Shown here: positions 1-10,442 of the stretch, piece by piece
Layout: every line of letters begins with the position of its first letter
Numbering within the stretch: the first letter of the stretch is position 1
Assembly: GCA_015179045.1 (NCBI GenBank)
Contig: WHUZ01000009.1
Span: 682,001 to 746,000 of the forward strand
DNA: 64,000 bases
Direction: 5' to 3'
Origin: Kalaharituber pfeilii
Taxonomy: Eukaryota; Ascomycota; Pezizomycetes; Pezizales; Pezizaceae
Position numbers and translations under genes: made by a program
Notes under the pieces: generated by a model
Told to the model about the DNA's origin: nothing
What the model saw: only the letters and a program-made list of their open reading frames with translations
Databases searched by the model: none

Positions 1-26
1 GAAAAAAAAAAAAAAAAAAAAAAAAA
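1..26 (+). mobile_element. Poly(A) end of a retroposon cut by the window edge
   Basis: A run of 25 A directly abuts a copia reverse-transcriptase reading frame that continues at position 27. The many other insertions in this window end in the same way, so this is probably the 3' tail of a LINE-type insertion whose body lies left of the window. Which tail family it belongs to cannot be told. Confidence 0.5.
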
Positions 27-1060
27 TACCCCTTGATGACTAGCCGAGCTTTATAGCGAGTGGTGCCATCAGCATTCAATTTGATTTTTAAAGACCCGCT
101 TGCATCCAATCATACCTTCCCTTGCTGGTGGTGCAACAAGCTCCCAAGTCCCGTTGGAAATCAGAGAGTCATACTTCTATTGCTTGCTGCCATTCTCAGC
201 ACTCGCAAATTATAGCTTCTTTGTAGGCTCATTAGTGCTATCAGGGAGAGCAAGAGTCTGGTCATGTTTTCGGTAAGCTTCTGCCAGGCAATTCAATATG
301 TGTAGCCTTGCTAGCTCAAAGTCTACCGGGGGTGGATGCCTCTAGTGCTATACAGTACCTGGATATCTCTCTCGCAATGCATCTTGCAGCATTAGATGTG
401 GGCTTATTACCTTATCTGCATTTGTATTTTCATCATCATTGAGGGTAATAATACGAGGACTCGGCTCATCTGAAGTCAGACCTGGTACTGATTTATCTAG
501 ACTCACAGTTTCAGCTATCTGCACTTCAATCAATTGATTGCAGTTCTTACTATGCGCTTCTACTTCACCGTGTCTTTCAACAATGGAACTCTCTTTGTCA
601 TGTCTTTCAATGACAGTATTCTCTTCATCATGTTCTTTAATGATGGTATTAGTTTCGTTGATGGTATTATGCATTTCTGTGTCTGATTTAATCTTATGCC
701 GTGCCTTTCAATGGCATCACCGTGTCTTTCAATGGCTTTTTTCAAATCCCAATCAGTGAATGCAGACTTGCTTCATCAAATATCACTCGCTTCAAACACC
801 TGGTAGCTTTAGGGTTTCCAAATGCGCCATATCTTCATGGTAACCTAAGAACATACATCTTAGAGACTTCACTTGGAGCTTTATTCTTCTTTGGCACGAG
901 CACAAGGGCATTGTAGCTAAAAATTCTTGTGATGTAGCTCCAGTACCTTTCTACTAGTATACTATACTTGATATGGTGTTAGCTTTCTATCATCTTTGTC
1001 TGTAACTGCTCGTGAGGGTGCACGGTTTAGTAGGTAGACAGCTGTATTAGTTGCCTTATC
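27..1060 (-). pseudogene. Ty1/copia-type pol relic (integrase end to reverse transcriptase start)
   Basis: Read on the minus strand, 1060 to 700 gives a degenerate integrase C-terminal region with FLGY and VIFDEASLHS, the 'FLGY...KV..RDVIFDE' layout of copia polyproteins. Then comes a spacer (about 670-350) with a degenerate repeat of the type IERHDKES. Last is the start of RVT_2: YDSLISNGTWELV, RVFKIK, LNADGTTRYKARLVIKG at 190-30. An in-frame TAG, a frameshift in an A-run and other stops show it is dead. The reverse transcriptase is cut at the left edge by a poly(A)-tailed insertion. Assignment to copia rests on the motif order. No LTRs are visible near it. Confidence 0.75.
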
Positions 1061-1072
1061 CTAGAATTCCTA

Positions 1073-1137
1073 CCCTGCTATGGCGAACAGCTGCAAGCGG
1101 GGTTATGTGAAATAAAAAAAAAAAAAAAAAAAAAAAA
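1073..1137 (+). mobile_element. Family B micro-retroposon (terminal hairpin plus poly(A))
   Basis: The insertion has the family B tail, CCCTGCTATGGCGAAC.. then GCAAGCGGGGTTATGTGA, followed by about 24 A. Nothing of the family B body precedes the hairpin. No convincing target-site duplication is seen. Confidence 0.65.
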
Positions 1138-1170
1138 TAGCAAGACGACGCAGAGTAGAATAGTTAGTAC

Positions 1171-1233
1171 CTCGCCATAGCCCTCAGGGCGGCAAGCGAG
1201 TACAGTAATGAAATAAAAAAAATAAAAAAAAAA
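1171..1233 (+). mobile_element. Family A micro-retroposon
   Basis: This is the family A tail only: CTCGCCATAGCCC, TCA loop, GGGCGGCAAGCGAG, then AGTAATGAAAT and an A-rich tail. AGTAC is found on both sides (1166-1170 and 1234-1238), a shorter duplication than at most other copies. Confidence 0.7.
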
Positions 1234-1247
1234 AGTACACCATATCA

Positions 1248-1460
1248 CAATTGCATCCTGACTGTATAGCTGTGGAATTGTATCCCGATAGTATAGTAAT
1301 ACAATGGGGTCCGGATAGTATTGTAGTGTAGCTACATCCTCTGACAGTACAGTAAGACAATGGTGTTCTGACGGTACAGTAATACAATTGCATCCTGAGG
1401 GTACAGCATTGCAAATGTATCCCAATTACGTCCTGACAAATGGGAGTCTGGATATGTGTC
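1248..1460. repeat. Degenerate 27-bp minisatellite
   Basis: About seven diverged units of roughly 27 bp follow each other, each with a core like GTACAGTAATACAATTGCATCCTG. The array produces the long but meaningless minus-strand reading frames rich in C, T and Y seen here. It lies directly after a family A tail and before a LINE RNase H fragment. Confidence 0.7.
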
Positions 1461-1962
1461 TGGAAGTAGACAGCAGAGGTCTGCATCCAGATACTCTATT
1501 TTAGCTCTAGCTTCCGGGTGTCAAGAGCAGTGATATGGTACCTAGGTGTAGCAGTCAGATAGCTGGGCACCCCGGGTGGCAAGTCTGCGTCAGACCCGCT
1601 AGTGTCGCCTGACGCACAGGACGCAAAAAATTTTCTTTCCTGATGCAGGCTCGTTCTCATAGTCCAGCCAATTCTTAACGTACCTCGGAGCACTCAGCAT
1701 CGTAAATAACGTAGAGCTCATCGCCATAAAAGAGGCCCTCAGGAGCCAGGCCACCGAGATACTGATCATCACGGACTCCAAGACCACTATATCGAGGTTA
1801 CAGCGAATCGCAGAAGGGGACCCAACCTACAAAGGGGCCTCACAGTGAGTAAGAGAAGCATGGGACCGGAGAGCGAAAAAAGGTGACCTCGACATGGCAG
1901 TTTTATGGGTCAAAGGCTACAAAGGAATACCCAGAAATACCGAGGCAGACCTGGCAGCCAAG

Positions 1963-1965
<3 letters not shown>

Positions 1966-1997
<32 letters not shown>

Positions 1998-2297
1998 GCA
2001 TGCCGCCTTATGGGCTATGGCGAGGTACTAAATACATGAAATTGAGTATATAAGGAAAAGTGAAGAAAATGAAGATCGCCCTGTTTCCTATCTTGGCACT
2101 GTTTTTTTTTTTTTTTTTTTTAAATCATTACTCGCAGACCACCCAATGGGCTATGGCGAGGTATTTATTAACGAAAGAAAAGAGTAACCATCCCTAACTA
2201 CATGTGATGCCCGCGATTCTCTTACATGATGCGGGTGGTCAATACAGCCTACTTCCTCCGCCTGTCCGGCTCATATTGAGTGGTCCCTTGGCACTGT
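1966..2297 (-). mobile_element. Family A insertion in LINE RNase H, itself interrupted
   Basis: The element lies in minus orientation (T-run at 1966) between copies of TGGCAGCCAAGATA at 1952-1965 and 2298-2311, a 14-bp duplication of the host LINE. It contains the family A hairpin, the TAAATACATG 3' UTR block and a short ORF2-type end. A second family A element is nested at 2104-2286. Confidence 0.85.
2104..2286 (-). mobile_element. Nested family A half-LINE tail (ORF1 end plus 3' UTR)
   Basis: Its duplication CTTGGCACTGTT is at 2092-2103 and 2287-2298. The minus strand reads the last codons of ORF1 (TQYEPDRRRK, stop). A GC stem (CACCCGCATCATG..CGCGGGCATC) and the family A tail follow. It is 5'-truncated within ORF1. 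This is a third nesting level inside the LINE at 1690-3179. Confidence 0.85.
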
Positions 2298-2421
2298 TGG
2301 CAGCCAAGATAGGCACACAGCTACTATACCAGAATGAGACTGTCATAGAGGATAGAATGAGACAAGAAGTCAGAGCTAGAAGAGCTGCCGAAAGAAACAG
2401 ACTGAACATATCCTACAAGCC

Positions 2422-2765
2422 GTGCGCCGCGCGATTTACCGACCCGGGTCGGGGAAAAAATTTGCAGGCTGTGAAGGTGTGGAGGAAACTGCGAAATTTG
2501 CCGTCGGGGAAGTTTGCTTGCCGGGATGCGAAAGTGTGGAGAAGAGGGGAAGGGGGAGAGGGGGAGATATATAGTGGAGCCTCCCTGAGGCAGAAACCGG
2601 AAGGACCGTCCGGAGGTTTCTGGAATCAGGTTTTAGAAGTAGATAGAAATTTCTTTGTTTGTTAAGCCTGTCTCCGGGCTTCGAGGGCTTGCCCAGGGAC
2701 CCTGCCATGGCTTGGCGCTGCAAGCGGGGTTATGTGATGTAAAAAAAAAAAAAAAAAAAAAAATT
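2422..2765 (+). mobile_element. Longest family B copy
   Basis: It is flanked by TCCTACAAGCC at 2411-2421 and 2766-2776. The 344-bp body has no clear ORF. Recognisable blocks are GAAGGTGTGGAG, GGAGCCTCCCTG, TTTCTGGAATCAGG, GCCTGTCTCCGGGC and GCTTGCCCAGGGACCC, ending in the CCCTGCCATGG hairpin and poly(A). The same blocks recur at 9664-9885, 23372-23539 and 42492-42751. No convincing RNA polymerase III A and B boxes were found, so it may be a LINE 3' end rather than a tRNA-derived SINE. Confidence 0.85.
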
Positions 2766-3322
2766 TCCTACAAGCCCCTATAAAGACTGGACACCAGGGT
2801 CGCCACCCTAGTCGGCATTCTTAGAGGCCGATACTAGAGATACAAGATTGGCAACGCTGACAGCCCAGAATGCTAGTGGTGTGGAGAGGCAGACGAAACA
2901 ACTGAACATGTTCTGACATAATGTAGAGCATGGAAATGGAGATGCCCAAGGGGCGAGGACAGACTGTGCAGACAAGAAAGCACCGACGAAGACGGCAACA
3001 ACGCGGGAGACACCTTGGTGGAGTTATTGGAATGAGTAAGTCGAGAGTAGAGATGGAAGTGATTCCTCAGTTATGTCCTTATTTTGATATTCTAAGTTTT
3101 CTCCTTACATGTAACTAAACATTGCCATAGCCCATAGGGCGGCACGTGATTAATGATATAAAGAAAAAAAAAAAAAAAATAAGAGTAATGTCATAATCTC
3201 ATCATTTTCGTCTTTTATCAAAGGTAGACTTTTCCTTCCTTGCCTACAAATAACCTTCACTTGGGGTGATTTTCCCATCAATAAGCCCTTTTCATTCATA
3301 TTGTAGATATATTGGGGTGAAA

Positions 3323-4671
3323 TTTTTTTTTTCTTTTTTATATCATTACTCGCGTGCCGCCCTACGGGCTATGGCGAGGGTTTATTTCAAAGGGAAACTG
3401 CTAACTAAACGACTAAATACATGTAAGACCCACTGTTCTCCCTGGTGTTGTGGGTGGGCCGATGTGAGGAACGTCCTATTTCCGTCCTCTGTCCCACTCG
3501 TATCGGCACAATCTCAACCATCTCCCTTCGAGTCTGACCCTGTCTGTTTCCTTGTCGCCTTCCAGGTAAACAACCACCGAGCTTGTCTGCTTTCCCTCCT
3601 CGATGAGTGTCTTCTTGTTCCGTAGCCACCTTATTCCAGTTATCTGTCCCAAGTCTTTGTTGTCGGCTCCCAGCCATCTCCAGACATCCCGAGATTCTTC
3701 CTCAAGGCAATTCCGTGTATTACGATGCCGTATCTGGAGGTGGTGGCATTGGTGGATGGTTGGTGGGGGATTTGGCTTTCTGGTTTCGAGGGGGTACGGT
3801 CTTCGATGTGGTCCTGGTGGGGGTGGGCGCAGGGGCCGGCGGGGGTGTTGGTGACGATGCCCCGGTGGAGGCTATTTTTCTTGCCTCCGCATCGTCAAGT
3901 CTTTTCTTGAAGGCATAGGGGTGCGCAGACTCCGTTTTGCCTTTTCTCTTCTTTTGGTTGTTCGCGGGCGGAGTCGGTGGTGTGTTGGCTGCGGGGCCGG
4001 GGGCGGGGGCGGTGGGAGCTTCCGGGGAGGATTCCTCCGAAAGCACTATGTCAAAATTGAAGCCAATGGCTTCGGGAGTTGTTCCACCGGAACTGTTTGT
4101 ATGCACGTGACGGGGCTAAGCCCCAGTGGCTGTGGTGGCGGTGGTGATGGGGATGGCGGTGGTGGTGATGCGTCATATTGGTGGCGTCGTCAAACCGTAT
4201 AAACAGACGCGCTCCCTCCGACGGGGGGCCGTCGCTTCGGGCTTTGTGTTTCCATAATGAGGCGAGTACCGAGCCCCAGCCGATGCCCGCATCTTCCAAC
4301 ATTTTCTTCATGGTGTCCCATTGCGGTATGTCTAGGTCGCTCCAGCAGAGAGTTCGCGGGGGGACGGTCGTGGCGGCGGGGGGAGGCAGTTCTCGTCTTC
4401 TTGCCCTTCGGCATTTTGTCTTTTTTCTATTGGTCTTCCTACTGGGGTTTGGCGCCAGCGGGGATGTGGGTGTGGCAACGGGGTTGATGAGCTGAAATTT
4501 CCTCGAAACTTCACCCTCGGAGGCAATCCGCGGATTGAGGTATTTGGGAATAAAAGTTAGACCAAAACACTCAGCTCGCTGAGGACTTCCGATCTATGTG
4601 GTTTTCGCTGGGGGGGACGTTGTGGTTGCGAAATCGCTTATAAACACTCGTCCTGAGGTGGTTGTTGTTGA
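3323..4671 (-). mobile_element. Family A half-LINE: degraded ORF1 followed directly by the 3' tail
   Basis: The T-run and family A hairpin are at 3323-3380. Minus-strand ORF1 remnants fill 3405-4420: the C-terminal RRM-like part, a Pro/Ala/Thr-rich linker (EAIGFNFDIVLSEESSPE) and an N-terminal helical part (KKMLEDAGIGWGSVLASLWK). The 5' UTR block reaches 4671. No ORF2 lies between ORF1 and tail. The duplication TATTGGGRTGAAA is at 3310-3322 and 5615-5627; the right copy was displaced by an inverted-repeat element (4674-5614) that entered at its TA. Several frameshifts break ORF1. Confidence 0.85.
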
Positions 4672-4673
4672 TA

Positions 4674-5614
4674 CTTGTAGTTCACCACTTTCCCGGACAC
4701 CCCACTTTCCCGGGCACATTTACCACCAAAACTGCGCAACTTTCGCACTCAATATCTCAACAACCACAACAGCATTTGTGAATGCGCTTTGTATAGCTAT
4801 TAGACAAAGTGTAATTCTTGCTATCGAGCACTTTTTCTTCATCAAAAATTGTGGGTGCAAAGGGATTATGGCTTATCGCATTTTTGTTGGAAGCCTTGGC
4901 ATTTATTTGTATGGGATCTCCATACAAATGTCACCGCCCCCGAATTCTGCATGCTACACATGCAATCAATTCATGAAAAAACTCAGACACTCACATTCCT
5001 TAGGATCACTCAGTTGGAAACTATGAGCAACGTAGTTAGGTAATACCTGTAGTGGTTGTGAAATCATTCACAATATTCATATTTCCCATAGAAACCATTT
5101 GTATGAGAAACACACCCAAAAGTAGATAGTTGTACACCAACTCTACAATTCAACAAATGAAAGTGAACTAAATGCAGCACCTTACTATAACTCTTCAGGT
5201 GATTCTGGACATATACTATCATAGCTATTGTAATTAGCGTTGGAGAGTAGGACTATATTCAAGTCTTATGAACGTTTTGTATGGAGATCCCATACAAATA
5301 AATGCCAAGGCTTCCAACAAAAATGCGACAAGCCATAATCCCTTGCACCCACAATTTTTGATGACGAAAAAGTGCTAGATAGCAAGAATCACACTTTGTC
5401 TAATAGCTATTCAAAGCGCATTCACAAATGCTGTTGTGGTTGTTGAGATATTGAGTGCAAAAGTTGCGCAGTTTTGGTGGTAAATGTGTCCGGGAAAGTG
5501 GGGTGTCCGGGAAAGTGGGGTGTCCGGGAAAGTGGGGTGTCCGGGAAAGTGGGGTGTCCGGGAAAGTGGGGTGTCCGGGAAAGTGGGGTGTCCGGGAAAG
5601 TGGTGAGCTACAGG
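4674..5614. mobile_element. 941-bp MITE-like element with about 240-bp inverted termini
   Basis: The ends are inverted copies: CTTGTAGTTCACCACTTTCC on the left, and the reverse complement of GGTGAGCTACAG on the right. Complementarity runs through the CACTCAATATCTCAACAACC and TTGTTGGAAGCCTTGGC blocks. TA at 4672-4673 and 5615-5616 is the target duplication, as in Tc1/mariner/pogo elements. The middle (about 4940-5270) has no ORF of note. It sits at the 5' boundary of the half-LINE at 3323-4671, so it is younger. The transposase that moved it is unknown. Confidence 0.85.
5487..5603. repeat. 17-bp subterminal minisatellite in the right terminus
   Basis: Seven almost perfect units of TGTCCGGGAAAGTGGGG (the last partial) lie in the right inverted terminus of the element at 4674-5614. 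The left terminus has only two units (about 4685-4715), so the array expanded on one side only. Confidence 0.95.
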
Positions 5615-5627
5615 TATTGGGATGAAA

Positions 5628-6256
5628 GTTGGTAATCAACAATGACTTTTTGTAGCTTTCGAAGTGCATCTTTAATAACCATGACATTGGAGGATAATAT
5701 CCATTATTTTTTGAGTGCCGTGCTCGGCAGGATTCTACCTTGTTCCTTCCGTTAGCACCGTGGTTACCACCACACCGATTGCCTCCTACGACCAAATGAT
5801 TGCTAATTGTAAGCTCGTCACTAAACACAATAGGGCATACAAGCATATTCTGGCCAAATTCCTAGATGTTCCACACCTCATATTGATATTAAAGAAACTC
5901 ATCCCCAGTCTCGAAGTCCGCTGCAGTCTTAATGCCTATCCGCACTCTTGCTTGAATTACCAAATCTCGCGCTCTAGTCACAATGAGTATTACGTGCATA
6001 CACACAGTATGTTTTATCACCTAGTCTATAGATGGTATTATTGACTTTTGCTTTATAGCCTGACCGTATACCTAATGGTTGGCCTATGATATCGATGGAA
6101 TCCTGAAATAGTGGCGTGGTTATTCATGTGTAGTAATCAGCAGCTGGGCTCTTTTGCCACTACTCATCCTTTCTTGTTCTATTAACAGTTAAGCATCCTT
6201 CAGGTGCGGGATTGAGGTTAGGTACAGTCTCAACTCCTGTAAGAGGCATAGCCCAT
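5628..6256. other. No recognisable gene; mobile-element relic
   Basis: The block at about 5712-5790, around GTTAGCACCGTGGTTACCACCAC, resembles stretches at 17640-17700 and 18445-18515, so it is a dispersed repeat. Short open frames (for example 5715-6044) show no family features. Confidence 0.5.
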
Positions 6257-6268
6257 GATTACTAGGCC

Positions 6269-6363
6269 TAAGCCTGCCTCCGGGCTTTGAGGGTGTAGAC
6301 TCAGGGGCCCTGCCATGGCGAACAGCTGCAAGCGGGGTCACGTGAAATTAAAAAAAAAAAAAA
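6269..6363 (+). mobile_element. Short family B insertion
   Basis: It is flanked by GATTACTAGGCC at 6257-6268 and 6364-6375. It contains the GCCTGCCTCCGGGC block, the CCCTGCCATGGCGAAC hairpin and poly(A). Confidence 0.9.
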
Positions 6364-6466
6364 GATTACTAGGCCAGTGTGGATACCAAGTTTAAAAGAT
6401 TGGCAACGAATCATTCCCAACATTTCAAAAATAAAATAGATGAGAATAGATGAGCTACAGTGCACC

Positions 6467-6905
6467 TGTTACGGTTTCTACGATAATGTAGTAAATATGA
6501 GGGTGTAACTTAGGACAACGCTTGGTGCTTGACCTTTCGACAGGGCAGCTCTAGCTGGCCCTTCTTATAGTCAATCCGGCGTGCCTTCCTTCTATTGTCT
6601 CTCTATGCTATGATATCACGATGTTCTATCTATAGCCATTCCTCAGCCACTGCCTCGCCTCATCTAGAGGTCCATCCGGTGGCTCTGCTCCTGGAGGTCC
6701 GTTCAGTGGCTCTGCTCCTGGAGGTCCATTCGGTGGCTTTGCTCCTAGAGGTCCGTCCGGTGGCCGTCGCTACGCTCTGACCATGCCGGCATTCCTTGTG
6801 ATACACATCCGTGCCCGACCCATGTTTCATTGCCAGACTGCAGCTATCGGTTGATCAGGCCGAATTGTCGCTAGTAGCTTTACAGGCCAATGTGGGTGGA
6901 TATCC
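6467..6905 (+). repeat. LTR-like repeat, inverted relative to 11750-12147
   Basis: The repeat starts TGTTACGGTTTCTACG and matches, with many differences, the reverse complement of 11750-12147. The same first eight bases, TGTTACGG, start the solo LTR at 29157. A 30-bp unit (GGTGGCTCTGCTCCTGGAGG type) is repeated about four times at 6655-6770 but fewer times in the other copy. An LTR is likely, but the second terminus was not found here. Confidence 0.55.
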
Positions 6906-7406
6906 CCTTCGCGGGTAGACCCTGACAGCACCGATGCTGCTGTCAATAGATGCAAAACCTTTCGGGACAAGTAGTTTCTGTCTGAATGCACACAGACCAC
7001 CTGCCCTATTTTTGATCGCCTGGCATTTGCTGAGAGTTTGACTTAATGAGCTAGATGCAGATTCAGAGTCAAATTTATTGACTTGTACAAACGTAGCATA
7101 TATATCACAGTTATGCATTCTGGTTGCACCGTGTCAGCATTTTCCGCCAATGTAGCATTCCACAGGCAGTATTTTACAGTCCTAGCCCCAGGTGCCCTAG
7201 AGTACACCTACAACTAGTGTTTCGATCATATGTCCCACTATAAAGATCCAATTCAAGGTAGATTGATAGCAGTCTATGCATCTAAACTGGAGGGGGTCTG
7301 GGTGTGAGAAGGCCCTGCTCTTGAGTCTATTATGATTGTATGTCAAATAGAGCAATTTGAAGTTCAATGAGCTGCGGAAAAATCTTAATACCGCAACACC
7401 CTGCAA

Positions 7407-7524
7407 TTTTTTTTTTTTTTTTTTTTTAATATCATTACTCGCGTGCCGCCCTACGGGCTATGGCGAGGGTTTATTAAAAGGAAGAAGAAAACTAACTAAA
7501 ATTTAGATACATGATGCCCGCGGA
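7407..7524 (-). mobile_element. Family A insertion truncated inside the ORF1-3' UTR hairpin
   Basis: The duplication CAACACCCTGCAA is at 7394-7406 and 7525-7537. The element holds the tail hairpin and 3' UTR and stops at ATGCCCGCGG, within the GC-rich stem that separates ORF1 from the 3' UTR in longer copies. Confidence 0.9.
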
Positions 7525-7642
7525 CAACACCCTGCAAACTAACATCATGACATACTTCCGGTATCCAACCCTCCTTCCAGTGGTGCAGGTCAAGCTCTCC
7601 ACAGCTCTCACCGTGGTTGCCTCTCGCTATCCTTTCCGCTGG

Positions 7643-7684
7643 CCATACCTCACCATACCCTGTCAGGCAGCATGCGAGTAATGA

Positions 7685-7723
<39 letters not shown>
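7643..7723 (+). mobile_element. Family A micro-retroposon with a long poly(A)
   Basis: TCCGCTGG is found at 7635-7642 and 7724-7731. The tail hairpin is diverged (CTCACCATACCCTGTCAGGCAGCATGCGAG). About 33 A follow. Confidence 0.85.
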
Positions 7724-7724
<1 letters not shown>

Positions 7725-7849
7725 CCGCTGGACATGTTACCACTGTACCCCAAGTTACCATACAGTAGCTGCGCCCGCGAAGCGCGGGGAATTGGGGATA
7801 TTATATATACATTTCGACTTATCTTGCCCCATAGTTCGTATTCACTATA

Positions 7850-8090
7850 TATATATTTTTAATATCATTAATCGCATGCCGCCCTATGGGCTATGGCGAT
7901 GTTTAGTTACATAAAGGAAGAAAACAAAGTAATTATAGTGAAAGGAAAATTAATAAGGGAAAGAAGGGTGTCCCTTCATTGTCCCGGTATTGATTATAGC
8001 CTCAAAATCTCTTGGATGACACGAAACCCAGCTAAGCAATAACAACGTCGAGATGTGGTAACCAGGATAGTCCTAGGCAGGAAATGGAGG
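7850..8090 (-). mobile_element. Diverged family A 3' UTR copy
   Basis: On the minus strand this reads as the A tail with hairpin ATCGCC..GCGAT (7868-7895) and an A/G-rich 3' UTR. The T-run is short. No duplication was found and the 5' limit is a guess. Confidence 0.55.
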
Positions 8091-8559
8091 TCTGCTTTGT
8101 GACAAGCAGAAATGGGAGCGCGTGTATGAAGGCACAAAGCCGGGCACGCTGCTAGTGCCTGTCTTGGTTGATCAGTAGGTCTTTGCGTAGTCGGTCAGCC
8201 CAGCTGATGAAAAGTCCGGCTGCTCAGCAGAACTGCTCCCTGCCACATAGCTACATGTACGTGCAAGGCTACACAAGCCAAACTACCGGAGCCGCCCCCA
8301 TCCAGCTACCCGTGGGCAATGCTACGAGACTAGGCTATGCCTACCATCGGACCCCGCATCCCCGTCCACCCTACCAATGGGATCTCGTCCTCCGTTGGCT
8401 ACTCAGGCTTGACGACCCAAAGGCGCCGGTGCGTCCCACCAGGCATCACCGGCGTCTGAACCCGCAGCCCCCCCCCTCCCTCCCTCCTAGTATATGAACG
8501 GTTTACAGTGCACCGACCACGCGAACGCCCAATAGCAAGCGCAGCAATCTGCCAATTTC

Positions 8560-8635
8560 TCCCTGTCATAGGCCGGTACCCTGTATGTGGGGTTACGTGA
8601 CCCCGCCCCCCCCCAAAAAAAAAAAAAAAGAAAAT
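8560..8635 (+). mobile_element. Diverged family B micro-retroposon
   Basis: TCTGCYAATTTC flanks it at 8548-8559 and 8636-8647 with one mismatch. The tail reads CCCTGTATGTGGGGTTACGTGACC and then has C- and A-runs. Confidence 0.75.
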
Positions 8636-8647
8636 TCTGCTAATTTC

Positions 8648-9535
8648 AGGTGATAGCGTGTATCCAAGTCATGAGGACAGCTCATACGCCGAGCAGGATA
8701 ATGATCCAATACCTGTCATTGTCAGGTCACCTGCATTGCTTTTCTCACTTTTCTCACTCAAGTAGGGCATGATCGCAATTAAAGGTGTTTGGAATCTAGG
8801 CAACTAGAAACGCAGTTAGTTTTGCACGAGTCCTAAGTACACATTGAAGCCCCTATGACCACCAGACCTACCCTCATATAAGGACTTTATTATCTCAGAT
8901 ATGAAATCTGGGAAAGGTTACGTCCCTGTATGTCTCAAGGTGGATTTCCATTGTTTTCATGAATGCCTAATAAGTCGTAGTGCCTATTCTCTGGGAAGTT
9001 TTGGCCGCCACCCGCCGGGAATACATTCCCCCACACGTGCTCCGCACACCAACATCACGTCTCCATCATCAACAGGCCTGAGTCCAGGGGAGATACCAGC
9101 TACATAAATGCTAATATAGCATCTCAATACAAATCCACGATGAGGCGTTCAAAGTCTACTGCCAGACCAAGCACAAGTCCACTTGGTACCGGGTCATCAA
9201 TGCCATATTCATTGGCCAGCCAACAAAGCCGGTTGAAAGTGCGGTATGTTGCTGGCGTCATGCGACCATGTAGATCGCCCGAAAGACACATCCACACAAT
9301 TCAGGCACTGGAAGCGCAAAGCTTTTGAAAGGAAAAGGTAATGTTATGAGAACAGCTATTTTCTATTCGCTTTTTCAACTGTTTTGAACCAAGTTTCTCA
9401 ACATACCACTACTAGCTCAACTTCGATGAGCACTGGTGGAGTCGGCTTAAGAGAGTCAAAAACCTTTTGAGGCTGGGGAACTCACAGTGGGGTATGAGCC
9501 TACGCTCGTGGCGACAGGTATATGCCAGTATGGTA
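8648..9535. other. No gene recognised
   Basis: On the minus strand about 9250-9110 reads without stop as MTPATYRTFNRLCWLANEYG and then a hydrophobic stretch. It could be a fragment of a host or transposon protein, but I do not recognise it and nothing extends it. The rest has only short frames. Confidence 0.3.
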
Positions 9536-9548
9536 AATTGAAGCGGTG

Positions 9549-9606
9549 TAGCCCTCAGAGCAACAAGCGAGTAATGATATATAAAAAAAACAAAAAAAAA
9601 AAAAAC
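9549..9606 (+). mobile_element. Family A micro-retroposon
   Basis: AATTGAAGCGGTG is duplicated at 9536-9548 and 9607-9619. The 58-bp insertion is only TAGCCCTCAGAGCAACAAGCGAG, AGTAATGATAT and an A-rich tail. It is truncated inside the 5' arm of the hairpin. Confidence 0.9.
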
Positions 9607-9663
9607 AATTGAAGCGGTGGCCTTATGCGGTCCAAGATCAGGCTGCAATCATTGGAGAGAGAA

Positions 9664-9885
9664 CCGTCGGGGAAGTTTGCTTGCCGGGATGCGAAGGTGT
9701 GGAGAAGAGGGGAGGGGGGAGAGGTGGAGATATATAGGGGAGCCTCCCTGTTGCAGAAACCGGAAGAACTGCCCGGAAGTTTCTGGAATCAGGTCGTTAG
9801 AAGGGGGTGGAACGGGGACGTGTATATAGAAGTTTCTTTGTTAAGCCTGTCTCCGGGGTTTGAGGGCTTGCCCAGGGGCAAAAAG
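9664..9885 (+). mobile_element. Family B copy ending before its usual 3' hairpin
   Basis: TTGGAGAGAGAA is at 9652-9663 and 9886-9897. The body has the family B blocks up to GCTTGCCCAGGGGC and then only AAAAAG. It lacks the terminal CCCTGCC..GCGGGG hairpin yet has a clean duplication, so its RNA was probably cut or primed at an internal A-run. Confidence 0.85.
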
Positions 9886-10368
9886 TTGGAGAGAGAAGTT
9901 CGAAGAGCTGCCATGCCAGGCTCCCTCCAAGTACACTGGAGCTTTCCGCAGCATCGGGAGGGCAGGTTCTTCGAGTGGGGTGCGCGGGCCGTCACCAACT
10001 ATACCTAGCTGTGGACTGAGGATGGTGAAAGTACGCGGAGAAGGAAGATCAGCAGAGAGCAGGTGCTGCACATGCAGGTAGGGGTGTAGTGCATCGAGCA
10101 GGAGCAGCCCAACAGGAAGAAGGAGAGTGGCCAGGCGGTCTCCTGGCAGAGCTGGGAGGCTCTATAATAGTGTATGTCACCACGTACCGACACACACCAG
10201 TACATTCCTGTCTACAACCTTAGGAACAGTAAGAACTCTTGGGACTGTCCTTTTGGACTATCCGAAGATATCCTACTTATTGCTATATTATACCAAAGTG
10301 TGCACGCTTTGCCTCGCTGCACCTTGTTCACACAGCCAATTCGACACTGATAGCGACACGGATGGGCC

Positions 10369-10442
10369 TAAAATTTCCTGCCATAGACTGGAAGCCTGTA
10401 TGCGGGGTTATGTGACCAAAAAAAAAAAAAAAAAAAAAAAAA
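10369..10442 (+). mobile_element. Family B micro-retroposon
   Basis: GATGGGCC is found at 10361-10368 and 10443-10450. The tail is diverged (CCTGCCATAGACTGGAAGCC.. GCGGGGTTATGTGA) with a long A-run. Confidence 0.8.

Larger units (their letters stand above)
1690..3179 (+). mobile_element. LINE (Tad-like) ORF2 3' end with RNase H, carrying three insertions
   Basis: A 5'-truncated LINE. At about 1705-1962 it reads as an RNase H domain (VELIAIKEALRS, EILIITDSKTT, DLDMAVLWVKGYKGIPRNTEAD). It resumes at 2299 (KIGTQLLYQNETVIEDRMRQ) and again at 2766-3060. The last part holds the post-RNase-H Cys/His finger (CxWCG..E..EHVLT..C) and an Asp/Gly-rich end with LVELLEW. The family A tail is at 3118-3179. 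Stops and frameshifts make it non-functional. It is interrupted by family A insertions at 1966-2297 (with another nested at 2104-2286) and a family B insertion at 2422-2765. RNase H then a finger at the ORF2 end is known from fungal Tad/I-type LINEs. Confidence 0.8.

Noticed and set aside
348..674. Separate 108-codon gene on the minus strand
   Set aside because: It continues in homology on both sides as the spacer between copia integrase and reverse transcriptase, so it is part of that relic.
2422..2765. tRNA- or 5S-derived SINE
   Set aside because: I looked for A/B boxes or 5S-like blocks at the start of the longest family B copy and found none that convince. A LINE-derived origin is favoured by 48875-49358.
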